Source: Cellulophaga sp. 20_2_10 (GTDB taxonomy: Bacteria > Bacteroidota > Bacteroidia > Flavobacteriales > Flavobacteriaceae). Taken from it: DNA of 64,000 bases. The stretch spans positions 1 to 64,000 of the forward strand of contig NZ_JAMCOJ010000005.1 of the NCBI RefSeq assembly GCF_023476645.1, given 5' to 3'. Shown piece by piece: positions 1 to 9,567 of the stretch. The stretch's first letter is position 1; each line of letters opens with the position of its first letter. A program made the translations under genes and the position numbers. The notes beneath the pieces are model-generated. The model saw nothing but the letters and a program-made list of their open reading frames with translations. It was not told the origin of the DNA and ran no database searches.

Positions 1-319
1 CCTTAAACAAGCATCTTTTTTAACCCGTTTTAAACAAAATAACAAACCCTCCCAAAACCACACACTTTATCGCAGGTTCTTTGCCTTAGCCAAGGCTATT
101 ATCAACCTATATATAAAGAAGAATACGTCGTAATTTCACCTATTAAATACTACCAAAAAGCAATGAGCCAATAACTAAAAGCATAAAAACACCCCTGGGC
201 TTTACAAACACGCTACAAAAAAAAATAGTATTAGCACCCTAATAAAGCAATTGACAACAAACAAACACTTCCTTAGACATGAGACACAACCATTAAGAAG
301 CTCCTTCGTTATAGCGCAT
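1..319. other. Gene-poor left edge
   Basis: I see no convincing gene here. One plus-strand frame is open from the left edge to a stop at 131-133 (43 codons). A second ends at 172-174 and reads tyrosine-rich near its end. Neither resembles a family I know. Either could be the 3' end of a gene cut by the window edge, or chance. A small GCCTT/AAGGC hairpin lies near 81-95. Confidence 0.4.
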
Positions 320-357
320 AAAAAAAAGCCAAAGAAATAAATTCTCTGGCTTTTTTA
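320..357 (-). terminator. Terminator downstream of glmS
   Basis: An A-rich tract plus GCCA pairs with TGGC plus a T-run across an AT-rich loop. It lies about 50 bases past the glmS stop on the minus strand, and the symmetric A/T flanks would allow it to act in both directions. Confidence 0.7.
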
Positions 358-408
358 AATTCTATTACGATTACCAACCTAATAATAGGTCGACTCTTTT
401 TCTGTATT

Positions 409-2256
409 TTATTCTACAGTAACAGATTTAGCTAAGTTACGTGGCTGATCTACATTACAACCCCTCATTAAAGCAATGTGGTATGACAATAACTGTAAAG
501 GAATTGTAGTTAACAATGGTGTTAACGCCTCTAAAGTATCTGGAACCTCTATTACATGATCCGCTAAGGCCCTAACCTGAACATCTCCCTCTGTTACGAT
601 AGCTATAATTTTACCTTTTCTAGATTTTATTTCCTGAATGTTACTTACAACTTTTTCGTAATGACCTCTATTGGTAGCAATAACAATAACTGGCATTGAT
701 TCATCTATTAAAGCAATAGGACCATGTTTCATCTCCGCAGCTGGATACCCCTCTGCATGAATATAACTAATCTCTTTTAACTTTAAAGCCCCCTCCAATG
801 CAACTGGGAAATTATAACCTCTACCTAAGTATAAACAGTTAGGAGAATCCTTATAAACTGCAGCTATTTTTTCAATTGCATCATTAGACTGTAAAGCAAT
901 TTCTACTTTAGTCGGTATATTTTCTAGTTCCGTTAAAAACTCGCTAAATCTAGCATCTGTTAAACTACCTTTCTCTTGTGCTAATTTTAAAGCAATTAAA
1001 CTAAGTACTGTTATCTGTGTCGTAAATGCCTTTGTTGATGCAACTCCAATTTCTGGACCAGCATGTGTATATGCACCTGCATTTGTTTCTCTAGCAATAG
1101 AAGAACCTACCACATTACAAACACCAAAAACGAAAGCTCCATTTTCTTTTGCTAATTTAATTGCAGCTAAAGTATCTGCAGTTTCACCAGATTGAGAGAT
1201 AGCTATTAACACATCTTTATCGGTGATTACAGGATTCCTGTATCTAAACTCAGAAGCATACTCTACTTCTACCGGTATACGAGCTAAATCTTCAAAAATA
1301 TATTCAGCAACTAAACCTGCATGCCAGGAAGTACCACAAGCAACAATAATAATTCTATTTGCATTTAAAAACTTATCTAAATGCTCATCTATACCTGCCA
1401 TTTTAATTAGCTTTTGATCTGCTAACAATCTACCACGGTATGTATCTAGAATAGCTCTTGGCTGCTCATAGATTTCTTTCATCATAAAATGATCGTAACC
1501 ACCTTTTTCAATCTCCTCTATATTCATCTGCAATTCCAAAACTGTTGGATATGCAACTGCATCATTCTTAATCTTTCTTAGTTTAATTTCTTTACCAAGT
1601 CTAATAATTGCCATTTCTTCATCTTCTAAATAAATAGCATTATTTGTAAACTCAATAAAAGGAGAAGCATCAGAAGCAATAAAAAATTCATTATCACCCA
1701 TACCAATTGCTAAAGGGCTACCTAATTTAGCCACAACAATCTCATCTGGTTTCTTTATATCAAAAACAGCAATAGCATAAGCACCTACAACTTCGTTTAA
1801 CGCTAATTGCACAGCCTTACCAAGCTTTACTTTCTCTTTTTTCTGAACTTCTTCAATAAGGTTAATCAACACCTCTGTATCTGTATCAGACTCAAAAGTA
1901 TAACCTCTATTAATTAATTCTGTTTTTATAGACTCGTAGTTTTCTATAATTCCGTTATGAATTATAACCAACTCTCCCGAATTAGAATAATGTGGATGAG
2001 AGTTAACATCGTTAGGAACACCATGTGTTGCCCATCTTGTATGGCCAATACCTATGCTACCTTTCAAAGACATTGTGCCTTCAGTCTTCTTTTTTAAATC
2101 TGAAACTTTACCTTTAGTTTTAGAAAGGTTGATTTTTTCACCGTCGAACAATGCTACTCCTGCACTATCATACCCTCTATATTCTAAACGCTCTAGTCCT
2201 TTTATAATGATTGGATAAGCCTCTCTATGACCTATATATCCTACAATTCCACACAT
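409..2256 (-). CDS. glmS: Glutamine--fructose-6-phosphate aminotransferase
   Basis: Makes glucosamine-6-phosphate from fructose-6-phosphate and glutamine, the first committed step towards UDP-GlcNAc for peptidoglycan and LPS; cytoplasmic. The 615-residue protein has the family's usual length. It starts MCGIVGYIG, with Cys2 as the N-terminal nucleophile of the class II glutamine amidotransferase domain (about 2-220). Two SIS sugar-isomerase domains follow (about 290-425 and 460-600), and the C-terminus is the diagnostic PRNLAKSVTVE. The gene lies downstream of the DUF4270 gene on the same strand across a 128-base gap, so it may have its own promoter. No glmS ribozyme-like structure is evident upstream. 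Confidence 0.98.
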   Translation of the reverse strand: MCGIVGYIGHREAYPIIIKGLERLEYRGYDSAGVALFDGEKINLSKTKGKVSDLKKKTEGTMSLKGSIGIGHTRWATHGVPNDVNSHPHYSNSGELVIIHNGIIENYESIKTELINRGYTFESDTDTEVLINLIEEVQKKEKVKLGKAVQLALNEVVGAYAIAVFDIKKPDEIVVAKLGSPLAIGMGDNEFFIASDASPFIEFTNNAIYLEDEEMAIIRLGKEIKLRKIKNDAVAYPTVLELQMNIEEIEKGGYDHFMMKEIYEQPRAILDTYRGRLLADQKLIKMAGIDEHLDKFLNANRIIIVACGTSWHAGLVAEYIFEDLARIPVEVEYASEFRYRNPVITDKDVLIAISQSGETADTLAAIKLAKENGAFVFGVCNVVGSSIARETNAGAYTHAGPEIGVASTKAFTTQITVLSLIALKLAQEKGSLTDARFSEFLTELENIPTKVEIALQSNDAIEKIAAVYKDSPNCLYLGRGYNFPVALEGALKLKEISYIHAEGYPAAEMKHGPIALIDESMPVIVIATNRGHYEKVVSNIQEIKSRKGKIIAIVTEGDVQVRALADHVIEVPDTLEALTPLLTTIPLQLLSYHIALMRGCNVDQPRNLAKSVTVE

Positions 2257-2384
2257 AATGTAATTTGTTATTAAATGTTACAGTTAATGATTACATGCAA
2301 ATCTAATTATAAATGTAAAAAAAAGAGCACATAACAGTTATAATAGCCTAAAAAGACTACAAAAAGCAAACAAGGAATAAACTC

Positions 2385-4235
2385 TTAGTTAGCTTCTGTA
2401 TAAAAAACCTCTAGTTTTAGTTTTTTATCATCATCTGAAGTGTTGCTACCATATAGTATGGTGCCAAAAGGGTTAATTACAGACATAAGAGGTACTTTAC
2501 CTTCACCGTCTTCTAACATAGCCTCTGCAGAAACATCAAACCTAATGTCTGAAGTAACAGTTAATCCTAATGTTATATTATCCGCATCACGAACAACCAA
2601 GTTATTAAGATACTCTGTAATTCTAAATGTATAAGTTAAACCTTTACCATCACTAGACTCCTCTATAATTCCATCGAAACCTGTAAGCGCAGTAAGACTC
2701 AATGCACCATTTGGCAACTCTGTACTTACTGGGTAACTATATATTGCCGCATTATCTTCTGCATTATACAAATACAACCTAGGAGGCTCAACGCCATTAC
2801 CCGCTGCATCTAAAGCAGCTCTATCTATATAAAAAACCAAATTAGCTTCATTAATTATCCAGTTGTTATTTTTAATTTCCGTAATAGCATCTCTACCATT
2901 ATTTTCATCAAATAACTTAATTTCAGCAAAAGATCCTGCCCCTCCTCTTATATAAATTCGGTCTGCATTTTCTCCCGTATCCATTTTACCAGCAATATCC
3001 GCAGGGTAATCCTCATTAATTAATGTATTAACAGCATTACCTGAACTAGAACTAAGATCTAATACATAGGTTGCATCTGTTTTAACAATAGTGTCATCTG
3101 ATGTGTCCGTAGCTGTATCATTAGTATCTACCTTATCATACTCATAATTCACATAAATTTTAGCATTGAACAAGTCTAACAACAACATTATATCTTCAGA
3201 AGTAGTACCTGAAGCCGAAAGATAGATTCCTCTTAAAAATTCTTGAAAGTTAGCCTGACTAAGTAATTCTGAATCTCCTTCTTTGTCTAAAAAGTTTTCT
3301 TGAAAAAAGTCTTTATCTAAATTAACAATGATCCCTGGAGCTAAACGCAAATCTACTTCTTTAGACTCATCTGTATCTTCAGTATCCGGATCATCTTCTT
3401 TAAAAGTAATAGTTTCCGATTCATTTATAGTCACCTCACCATCAAACAAAACATCTGAAACAAAAGTTGGAGAAAAAACAAAATCAGAAAAATATATTTG
3501 TCTCTGCTCAAAGTTTTGAGTAGGATCTACATCTCTTAAAAAGTATGTAGAGCGCTCTACTTTAAAATTAAATGGAACTGCCTTATTTCCGTATATACTA
3601 TCAATTTCATACGACTTAGCATAAGCATTTGCTACTACGCTTTCTTCATCTCCATCTGCTGTACCATCACCATCCGTATCTGTACTTAAAGGATTTGTAC
3701 CTAATGATTGCTCTTGAGCATCTGTTAAGCCATCACCATCTGAATCACTATTAGGATCAGTAGAATCTGCATCAAAAGCATCTTCAACACCATCGCTATC
3801 TGCATCACTAAAAGTTCCTGATTTCTTTAAATAAGGAATAAATAAAGTAACTTCTTTAACCGTTTCGTTCTCTGGAATAGTAGTTACACTATCGTCTGTA
3901 GCAGAACCATCTTCTGTATCCTGAGTGTAGATTCCAAAAATTGGATTCCCTACGCCAGAAGCTAATCTTACTTGTGTATTAATATAAGCTGTTGTTTTAC
4001 CATAGACCGGATCTACATAAGACCCTAATTGATATATTGGCAAACCATTAGTCTGTACAGACTTAATTTTTTTGTTATACGCAAACACATCGTAAACTGC
4101 TTTTTTAGCTGAAAAAGGTTCCCCAGAGATTACATCTCCAGCAATTGTATCTAATTCATCTTCACAGGATACAAATGTTGTCATTAAAGACAATCCCGCT
4201 ATAGCAGAAAAAACTAACTTCTTGTAAAAATTCAT
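2385..4235 (-). CDS. DUF4270 lipoprotein with thrombospondin-type-3 repeats
   Basis: A 616-residue predicted lipoprotein: the signal peptide ends at a lipobox before Cys24. The overall sequence fits the Bacteroidota DUF4270 family, whose function is not known to me. Residues about 144-197 form an Asp-rich insert of DxDxDG-type repeats (DADSDG, DSDGDG, DTDGDG) typical of calcium-binding thrombospondin type 3 repeats. These probably act as a rigid Ca-loaded spacer on the cell surface. The start lies 5 bases from the stop of the glycogen-synthase-like gene on the same strand, so the two are almost certainly co-transcribed and possibly translationally coupled. Confidence 0.85.
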   Translation of the reverse strand: MNFYKKLVFSAIAGLSLMTTFVSCEDELDTIAGDVISGEPFSAKKAVYDVFAYNKKIKSVQTNGLPIYQLGSYVDPVYGKTTAYINTQVRLASGVGNPIFGIYTQDTEDGSATDDSVTTIPENETVKEVTLFIPYLKKSGTFSDADSDGVEDAFDADSTDPNSDSDGDGLTDAQEQSLGTNPLSTDTDGDGTADGDEESVVANAYAKSYEIDSIYGNKAVPFNFKVERSTYFLRDVDPTQNFEQRQIYFSDFVFSPTFVSDVLFDGEVTINESETITFKEDDPDTEDTDESKEVDLRLAPGIIVNLDKDFFQENFLDKEGDSELLSQANFQEFLRGIYLSASGTTSEDIMLLLDLFNAKIYVNYEYDKVDTNDTATDTSDDTIVKTDATYVLDLSSSSGNAVNTLINEDYPADIAGKMDTGENADRIYIRGGAGSFAEIKLFDENNGRDAITEIKNNNWIINEANLVFYIDRAALDAAGNGVEPPRLYLYNAEDNAAIYSYPVSTELPNGALSLTALTGFDGIIEESSDGKGLTYTFRITEYLNNLVVRDADNITLGLTVTSDIRFDVSAEAMLEDGEGKVPLMSVINPFGTILYGSNTSDDDKKLKLEVFYTEAN

Positions 4236-4240
4236 GTAAC

Positions 4241-5050
4241 TTATTTTAAAACTTCATTACTGTAAAAGTTGGTATACGCTTCTTCAAACTCTTGAAGAGG
4301 CACGTAAGACAACACAGGTTTGTCAAGTCCAGAAATATATTCATTAAGCTCTTCTGGAACTTCATCTGAGGCTAAAATAACAGCATCCGAATAATCTACA
4401 GCTACTTTTAACAAATTATTATAGTTAGGAGTAGTCAATGGGGTAATTTTATCCTCTCCTATTTCGTCAAAAGCAATTTTTTTAACTATATCCTTATCTA
4501 ATTCTCCTTCAAAACCTTGATTATACACAGATGTAATAACTTTACTCTCTACAAACAATGGTTCATCTGCGTAAAATTGCTTTAAATATAATGGCACTAA
4601 AGAAGCCATCCAACCGTGTACGTGTATAATATCTGGAGACCAGTTTAATTTCTTAACTGTTTCTACAACACCTTTTGCAAAAAAGATAGCTCTCTCATCA
4701 TTATCTGGAAACAGCGTACCGTTTTCATCTGTAAATGTTGCTTTTCTTTTAAAGTACTCCTCGTTATCAATAAAGTATACCTGAATACGTTCTTTAGGGA
4801 TTGAAGCCACTTTTATTATTAACGGCATATCCATATCGTTAATAACTAAGTTCATACCAGATAAACGAATAACTTCGTGTAACTGATGTCTTCTTTCATT
4901 AATATTACCGTAACGCGGCATAAATATTCTAATCTGCCCGCCTTTACTATTCACCATACGTGGTGTTTCATAAGACATTTGGGAAACTTGATTCTCTGGG
5001 AGATAGGGCATTAATTCTGAAGATACAAACAATATCTTTTTACCATTCAT
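4241..5050 (-). CDS. Truncated glycogen/starch-synthase-like protein (GT5 N-domain only)
   Basis: At 269 residues this matches only the N-terminal Rossmann domain of GlgA-type glycosyltransferases (about 480 residues). It opens with [11 protein letters not shown] and has a 'RIFMPRYG' segment in the family positions. The ADP-glucose-binding K-x-G-G segment expected just after the first strand is replaced by PENQVSQ, and the C-terminal nucleotide-sugar domain is absent. Catalysis as a normal glycogen synthase therefore looks unlikely. It reads as the first gene of a minus-strand operon with the DUF4270 lipoprotein and lies divergent to panC. Full length for its own subgroup is plausible, since there is no sign of a frameshifted remainder downstream. 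Confidence 0.8.
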   Translation of the reverse strand: MNGKKILFVSSELMPYLPENQVSQMSYETPRMVNSKGGQIRIFMPRYGNINERRHQLHEVIRLSGMNLVINDMDMPLIIKVASIPKERIQVYFIDNEEYFKRKATFTDENGTLFPDNDERAIFFAKGVVETVKKLNWSPDIIHVHGWMASLVPLYLKQFYADEPLFVESKVITSVYNQGFEGELDKDIVKKIAFDEIGEDKITPLTTPNYNNLLKVAVDYSDAVILASDEVPEELNEYISGLDKPVLSYVPLQEFEEAYTNFYSNEVLK

Positions 5051-5089
5051 AAGAAGCTGATTTTTATTTTATCAAAAAAGCGTAGGATG

Positions 5090-5097
5090 CAAAATTA
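5090..5097 (-). promoter_or_regulatory. -7 element for the GT5-like/DUF4270 operon
   Basis: On the minus strand this reads TAATTTTG, a perfect match to the Bacteroidota -7 consensus TAnnTTTG, 40 bases upstream of the ATG. No clear -33 TTG is seen at the usual distance. Confidence 0.5.
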
Positions 5098-5128
5098 CAA
5101 AAATTATAGAGATTAGCAGTAATTATAG

Positions 5129-5136
5129 TAAGTTTG
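5129..5136 (+). promoter_or_regulatory. -7 element for panC
   Basis: TAAGTTTG matches TAnnTTTG and lies 21 bases before the panC ATG. The -33 region is not obvious. Together with 5090-5097 it makes this 107-base gap a divergent promoter. Confidence 0.5.
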
Positions 5137-5157
5137 CTGTCGTTTTAAATTAAATTT

Positions 5158-6003
5158 ATGTATATATTTCATAAAATTGAAGAATTAGAAAATCATTTTT
5201 CTACCGTATCCAAAGGAGAATCCAAAGGAATGGTACCTACTATGGGCGCTTTACATAGCGGCCACATTTCTTTAGTCAAAAAGGCATTAAACGAAAATAA
5301 ACATACAATTGTGAGTATTTTCGTGAATCCAACCCAGTTTAATAATGCTGAAGATTTAGAAAAATATCCTCAAACTTTAAAAGAAGATATTGCTTTATTA
5401 GAAACTGCATCCAAAGATATTGTAGTTTTTGCTCCTTCTGCTCAAGAAATATACAATAGCGATATTACATCTCAAAGTTACAATTTTGATGGACTAGAAA
5501 AAGTAATGGAAGGTGAATTTAGAGATGGCCATTTTGACGGTGTTGGCACTATTGTAGAAAAACTTTTTAGCATTGCTAAACCAGATAATGCTTATTTTGG
5601 TGAAAAAGATTACCAACAACTACAGATTATAAAAAAACTAGTAGAAATTAAAAAAATACCAGTAAACGTAATTGGCTGCCCTATTGTTAGAGAAGAAAGC
5701 GGGTTAGCAATGAGCTCTAGAAATGAAAGATTAACTCCTGAATTAAGAGCAGAAGCCGCTGTTATTTACCAGACACTTAAAGATGCCAAACAAAAATTTG
5801 GCACAGAAAGTGCACTAGAAGTTACAGAATGGATTACTGCTCTATTTAAGAAAAACGAACTCTTAGATTTGGAATATTTTACCATAACTGATGCAGATGA
5901 TCTAAAGACAATTAAAAGAAAATCTGAAAATAAAAAATATAGAGCGTTTATTGCCGTTTATGCTAATGACATAAGACTAATAGACAATATAGCCTTAAAT
6001 TAA
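5158..6003 (+). CDS. panC: Pantothenate synthetase
   Basis: Condenses pantoate with beta-alanine using ATP, the last step of vitamin B5 synthesis; cytoplasmic. The 281-residue length is typical. The ATP-binding motif [10 protein letters not shown] with its HxGH signature is near residues 27-36, FVNPTQF follows, and the KMSKS-like loop reads SSRNERL near residue 182. panD, which makes the beta-alanine substrate, starts 13 bases downstream, so the two consecutive steps are co-transcribed. The pantoate-forming genes panB and panE are not in this window. Confidence 0.97.
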   Translation: MYIFHKIEELENHFSTVSKGESKGMVPTMGALHSGHISLVKKALNENKHTIVSIFVNPTQFNNAEDLEKYPQTLKEDIALLETASKDIVVFAPSAQEIYNSDITSQSYNFDGLEKVMEGEFRDGHFDGVGTIVEKLFSIAKPDNAYFGEKDYQQLQIIKKLVEIKKIPVNVIGCPIVREESGLAMSSRNERLTPELRAEAAVIYQTLKDAKQKFGTESALEVTEWITALFKKNELLDLEYFTITDADDLKTIKRKSENKKYRAFIAVYANDIRLIDNIALN

Positions 6004-6016
6004 TTACCTTTGTAAT

Positions 6017-6367
6017 ATGCAAATAGAAGTTGTAAAATCTAAAATTCACCGTGTAAAAGTTACAGGTGCAGACCTAAATTATATTGGAAGTATAACCATT
6101 GATGAAGATTTAATGGATGCTGCCAATATTATTAGAGGAGAAAAAGTACAAATTGTAAACAACAATAACGGAGAAAGACTAGAAACTTACGCCATACCAG
6201 GACCTAGAAAGAGTGGAGAGATTACACTTAATGGTGCTGCTGCTCGCAAAGTTGCTGCTGGTGATATTCTTATTTTAATAACATACGCACGTATGGATAT
6301 CGAAGAAGCTAAAACATTTAATCCTTCTTTAGTTTTCCCTAACGAAGAAAACAACTTACTAAACTAA
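6017..6367 (+). CDS. panD: Aspartate 1-decarboxylase proenzyme
   Basis: Decarboxylates aspartate to beta-alanine for pantothenate synthesis. The 116-residue proenzyme carries the self-processing site Gly24-Ser25 (YIGSITID), where cleavage yields the pyruvoyl cofactor on Ser25. It also has the family segments 'GERLETYAI' and '[12 protein letters not shown]'. It sits directly after panC in an operon, and the downstream membrane protein starts one base after its stop. Confidence 0.97.
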   Translation: MQIEVVKSKIHRVKVTGADLNYIGSITIDEDLMDAANIIRGEKVQIVNNNNGERLETYAIPGPRKSGEITLNGAAARKVAAGDILILITYARMDIEEAKTFNPSLVFPNEENNLLN

Positions 6368-6368
6368 T

Positions 6369-7334
6369 TTGTCGGCCTCTTTAAAAAAAACATTAAAAAC
6401 AGTGCTTCCAATAGCTTTTGGACTGTTTTTAGTATGGTACTCTTATAACTCTACTTCTGCTGAAGATAGAAAACAGATTATCTTTTACATAAAGGAGGCT
6501 AATTTATTTTGGGTAAGCATCTCTTTATTTATGGGTGTTTTAAGCCATATTTCTAGAGCTATTAGATGGAACTATCTTTTAGAACCGCTTGGATACAAAC
6601 CCAAAATCACAAATAATATCTTAATAATATTAACGTCTTATTTTGCTAATTTAGGAATACCTAGATCAGGCGAAATACTACGTGCCACAGCACTAACCAC
6701 TTATGAGGGCGTTCCTTTTGAAAAAGGTTTTGGAACTATAGTTACAGAAAGAGTTATAGACTTAATTATGTTGCTTTTAATTATTGCTGTAACATTCTTT
6801 TTACAGACAGAGATTATTGTAGAGTTCTTTACAAATAAAGGTTTTAATATTACTAAAATTATTGCTGCACTAGGTTTTGCAGTACTATTAGCAATTGCTT
6901 TCTTTTTTATTATAAAAAAATCTAAACATCCATTTCTATTAAAAATAAAAACTTTCGTTACTGGCTTATTACAGGGAGTAACTAGTATTTTTAAAATGAA
7001 AAACAAGTGGGCATTTATCTTTCACACTTTCTTTATTTGGTCTGTTTATGTTGGCATGTTCTGGGTTATAAAGTACACCGTTCCAGAAACCATAGATTTA
7101 TCTATTAGCCAATTACTAGTTGCTTTTATTTTTGGAGCTTTTGCTATGACCGCAACTAATGGTGGCATAGGGCTTTACCCAATTGTAGTAAGTAGCGCAT
7201 TAGCCATTTTTGGCATTAGCAGTGTTTCCGGTGATGCATTTGGTTGGATTATGTGGATATCACAAACTTTATTAGTTGTCGTTTTTGGGGCAATATCTTT
7301 TCTACTATTGCCGTTATTAAAAAGAAACAAATAG
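6369..7334 (+). CDS. UPF0104 / lysylphosphatidylglycerol-synthase-type membrane protein
   Basis: A 321-residue integral membrane protein with about eight hydrophobic segments. It fits the UPF0104 family, the transmembrane part of lysylphosphatidylglycerol synthases (flippase-like domain), here without the C-terminal aminoacyl-transferase domain. Conserved-looking segments include SRAIRWNYLL and 'NGGIGLYPIV'. The start is TTG, one base after the panD stop; the next in-frame Met is far inside the protein, past the first membrane segment, so TTG is needed. Substrate and role are unknown. Co-transcription with panCD probably reflects operon packing rather than shared chemistry. Confidence 0.8.
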   Translation: MSASLKKTLKTVLPIAFGLFLVWYSYNSTSAEDRKQIIFYIKEANLFWVSISLFMGVLSHISRAIRWNYLLEPLGYKPKITNNILIILTSYFANLGIPRSGEILRATALTTYEGVPFEKGFGTIVTERVIDLIMLLLIIAVTFFLQTEIIVEFFTNKGFNITKIIAALGFAVLLAIAFFFIIKKSKHPFLLKIKTFVTGLLQGVTSIFKMKNKWAFIFHTFFIWSVYVGMFWVIKYTVPETIDLSISQLLVAFIFGAFAMTATNGGIGLYPIVVSSALAIFGISSVSGDAFGWIMWISQTLLVVVFGAISFLLLPLLKRNK

Positions 7335-7363
7335 TTTTTTAAGACTAAAGAGCAAACCCAAAA

Positions 7364-8497
7364 ATGAAAAAAATTACCTTAACCTTTGCCCTATTCATAG
7401 GGTTAAACGCATTTGCGCAAGTAAAAACAGAAGTATTTGAATCTTTTAAACTTCAAGAAAAGAGAGACGTTAGTTATTACATTCCCGAAGAATATAATCC
7501 AGAAGATCAGCATACATTAATAGTTGTATTAGATGCGGAGTATCTGTTTGATAATGTTGTTGCCAAAGCTAAATTTTTTAGCAGATTTCATGGTATGCCA
7601 CCAGCAATTGTAGTTGGTATTCATCAACAAGCAAATCAGGCAAGGTTAAAAGACTGTTCTTTTAATGAAGAAAACGGTCTGCCAACAGAAGAAGGAAAAT
7701 CATTTTTTGAATTTTTAGGTATGGAGGTTATTCCTAACTTAGAAAGCACTTACAACATATCTCCTTTTAAAATGATAGTTGGTTATGACATTACTGCAAA
7801 TTTTGAAAATTTTTACTTATTTAAAGAAAACCCACTTTTTAGTTCATACATAAGTATTTCTCCTACGCTTGCTCCTGAAATGCAAACTAGAGTTGCTAAT
7901 AGAATTGGAGCAGTAGACAAGCAAATATTTTATCATTTAATTGTTGAAGAAAATAAGAACACAGCCCAACTTGCTGAATTTAATACATCATTAGCAGCAA
8001 TAGAAAAAGAAACGTTTAAGTATTATTTTGATATTTATAATACCAACCATACTTCTATAGCCACTTTTGGCTTAGGAAAAGCTTTTGATGATATCTTTGA
8101 AATATTTAAACCCATAAGTCCAAAAGAATATAAGACTAAAATTCTTACTTCTGATGAACCGGCTTACGCGTATTTAGAAAAAAAATACAACAATATTAAA
8201 GAAACTTTTGGTTTTAGCAAAAGGGTAGATCTTAATGATGTTATGGCAATTTATGCCGCTAGTAAAAAGAAAGAAGAACCAGAGTCGCTAAAAGAATTAG
8301 CTAATCTTTGCAAAAAAGAATTTCCAGATACAATGCTTGGCTTTTATTTTGAAGGTGAATACTATGAAGAAATAGGCGAACCAAAAAAAGCACTACGTAC
8401 ATTTGAAAAAGCTTTTGGAATGAGTGAAATTGACTTTTTAACTAAGGATATGGCTTTGGAAAAAATAGATGCTTTAAAAGCAGATTTTGGGTATTAG
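7364..8497 (+). CDS. Secreted alpha/beta-hydrolase-fold (esterase-D-like) protein, nucleophile missing
   Basis: A 377-residue protein with a signal peptide ending at 'NAFAQ' (about residue 19), so periplasmic or exported. Residues 20-270 follow the putative-esterase fold (VVLDAEYLFDN, then ENPLFSSYISISPTL). The nucleophile elbow that should read GxSxG is GYDIT at 140-144, so the serine is absent. A downstream His is kept (NHTSIATFGLG). The C-terminal 85 residues look TPR-like, with repeated helix pairs and 'GFYFEGEYYEEIGEPKKAL'. It may be a binding or regulatory pseudo-hydrolase. It follows the UPF0104 gene by 29 bases and is probably in the same operon. Confidence 0.75.
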   Translation: MKKITLTFALFIGLNAFAQVKTEVFESFKLQEKRDVSYYIPEEYNPEDQHTLIVVLDAEYLFDNVVAKAKFFSRFHGMPPAIVVGIHQQANQARLKDCSFNEENGLPTEEGKSFFEFLGMEVIPNLESTYNISPFKMIVGYDITANFENFYLFKENPLFSSYISISPTLAPEMQTRVANRIGAVDKQIFYHLIVEENKNTAQLAEFNTSLAAIEKETFKYYFDIYNTNHTSIATFGLGKAFDDIFEIFKPISPKEYKTKILTSDEPAYAYLEKKYNNIKETFGFSKRVDLNDVMAIYAASKKKEEPESLKELANLCKKEFPDTMLGFYFEGEYYEEIGEPKKALRTFEKAFGMSEIDFLTKDMALEKIDALKADFGY

Positions 8498-8562
8498 AAT
8501 TAGACTAAAATTTATAAATATGTTTATATTTATCACCAAAACCACTCAATTACTTGCACTAA

Positions 8563-9054
8563 ATGGACAACCAACCAAACAAATCAAATTCTAATATTCT
8601 ATCTATTATCGGAATTGTATTAGGAATTTTGAGCTTATTTTTTTCTATAATCCCTTGCTTAGGTATTTTCGCAATTATCTTTGGCTGTATAGCAATCATC
8701 ATTTCAATCATAGCTGTATTTAGGGTCTTTATGTTAAAGCAAACAAAAATACTTGCAATTATAGCTTTGGTCATTTCTTTGCTAGGTATGGCCTCTCTCG
8801 GATTTCAATTTTTCGTGACTTCAAAATTATTATTTGACCAAATAGAGCTACAACAACAGATAAATGAAACGGAAGAATTAGATGAGCTAGAAGAACCAGA
8901 AGACACAGAAGAGTTGGATGTGATACCTGAAGAAACAGAAGAGATAGAAGAAGAAGTACAAGAAATCTCCATTAACTCCAAAGGTTTAAAACTGAAATCA
9001 GGAATAGAATTAGACACCTATGTTTATGGAAGCCACAGATGCTATACATCGTAG
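8563..9054 (+). CDS. CCC-motif-type membrane protein
   Basis: A 163-residue protein. Residues about 12-50 and 63-88 are strongly hydrophobic (three membrane segments), with 'IIPCLGIFAIIFG' resembling flavobacterial CCC-motif/DUF4190-like proteins, although only one cysteine of the motif is present. A long acidic run (about residues 100-135, mostly Glu with Asp and Leu) follows and probably lies outside the membrane. Its 3' end overlaps the following DUF2752 gene by 35 bases, so the two are coupled. These two families often sit together in Flavobacteriaceae; their job is unknown to me. Confidence 0.7.
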   Translation: MDNQPNKSNSNILSIIGIVLGILSLFFSIIPCLGIFAIIFGCIAIIISIIAVFRVFMLKQTKILAIIALVISLLGMASLGFQFFVTSKLLFDQIELQQQINETEELDELEEPEDTEELDVIPEETEEIEEEVQEISINSKGLKLKSGIELDTYVYGSHRCYTS

Positions 9055-9424
9055 AAATCATCTTTTCTTTAACTTAGTCTTTATTTTATTTTTCACCTCA
9101 GCACTACTCTATGTTTTAATTTCGAAGGATACGCTAACGTGCTATTACAAGTCTAATTATGGCCTAGATTGTCCCACCTGCGGATTTACACGAGATTTTA
9201 AATCCATTCTAAATTTTCAAACAACGCATTTAATAAACCCGCAGTCGTTACAGTATTTTTATATCCTAAGCTCTTTTTTTATAGCTAGACTACTAATTAG
9301 TCTTATTCTCTTATTTAAATTCCGATATAGACCCGTCTTAATCGTAGACCTTATCTTTATTTTCGCTTTTATAGTATCTATTGCACTAATTTATTTTAAA
9401 ATGATATTCCAAACGGTCATCTAA
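9020..9424 (+). CDS. DUF2752 membrane protein
   Basis: A 134-residue protein with three hydrophobic segments and the DUF2752 signature CPTCGFTRDF (about residues 52-61), preceded by another Cys in 'TCYYKS'. The function of DUF2752 is not established; the paired cysteines suggest metal binding or a disulfide. The start is either ATG 9020 or ATG 9026; both lie inside the upstream gene, which indicates translational coupling. Confidence 0.75.
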   Translation: MFMEATDAIHRRNHLFFNLVFILFFTSALLYVLISKDTLTCYYKSNYGLDCPTCGFTRDFKSILNFQTTHLINPQSLQYFYILSSFFIARLLISLILLFKFRYRPVLIVDLIFIFAFIVSIALIYFKMIFQTVI

Positions 9425-9537
9425 AAGAAAAGTAAACCGTCTGACTTTGAATAAGAGGTTGATTTTCAAAAACTAAAACACCGCTTTATACGGTTTGGAA
9501 TGCTTAAATTTTCCGATTTTAGTTACCCCTTATTTAG

Positions 9538-9545
9538 TACCTTTG
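9538..9545 (+). promoter_or_regulatory. -7 element for radA
   Basis: TACCTTTG matches TAnnTTTG, 22 bases before the radA ATG. A TTTT stretch near 9517-9520 is at a suitable -33 distance. Confidence 0.5.
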
Positions 9546-9567
9546 GTCTAAACCAATAAGTAAGGTA

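Noticed and set aside
1-174. C-terminal ends of a gene entering from the left
   Set aside because: Two different frames are open for only 43-44 codons and neither resembles a known family. AT-rich DNA allows this by chance.
2257-2384. glmS ribozyme upstream of glmS
   Set aside because: The gap is only 128 AT-rich bases without the ribozyme's core stems.
8805-9017. Ser-rich minus-strand open frame opposite the acidic part of the CCC-motif protein
   Set aside because: It is the mirror of a Glu-rich coding run (GAA/GAG gives TTC/CTC); it has no family features, and the plus-strand frame explains the sequence.
9466-9490. ACCG/CGGT hairpin after the DUF2752 gene as a terminator
   Set aside because: The four-pair stem lacks a following T-run.
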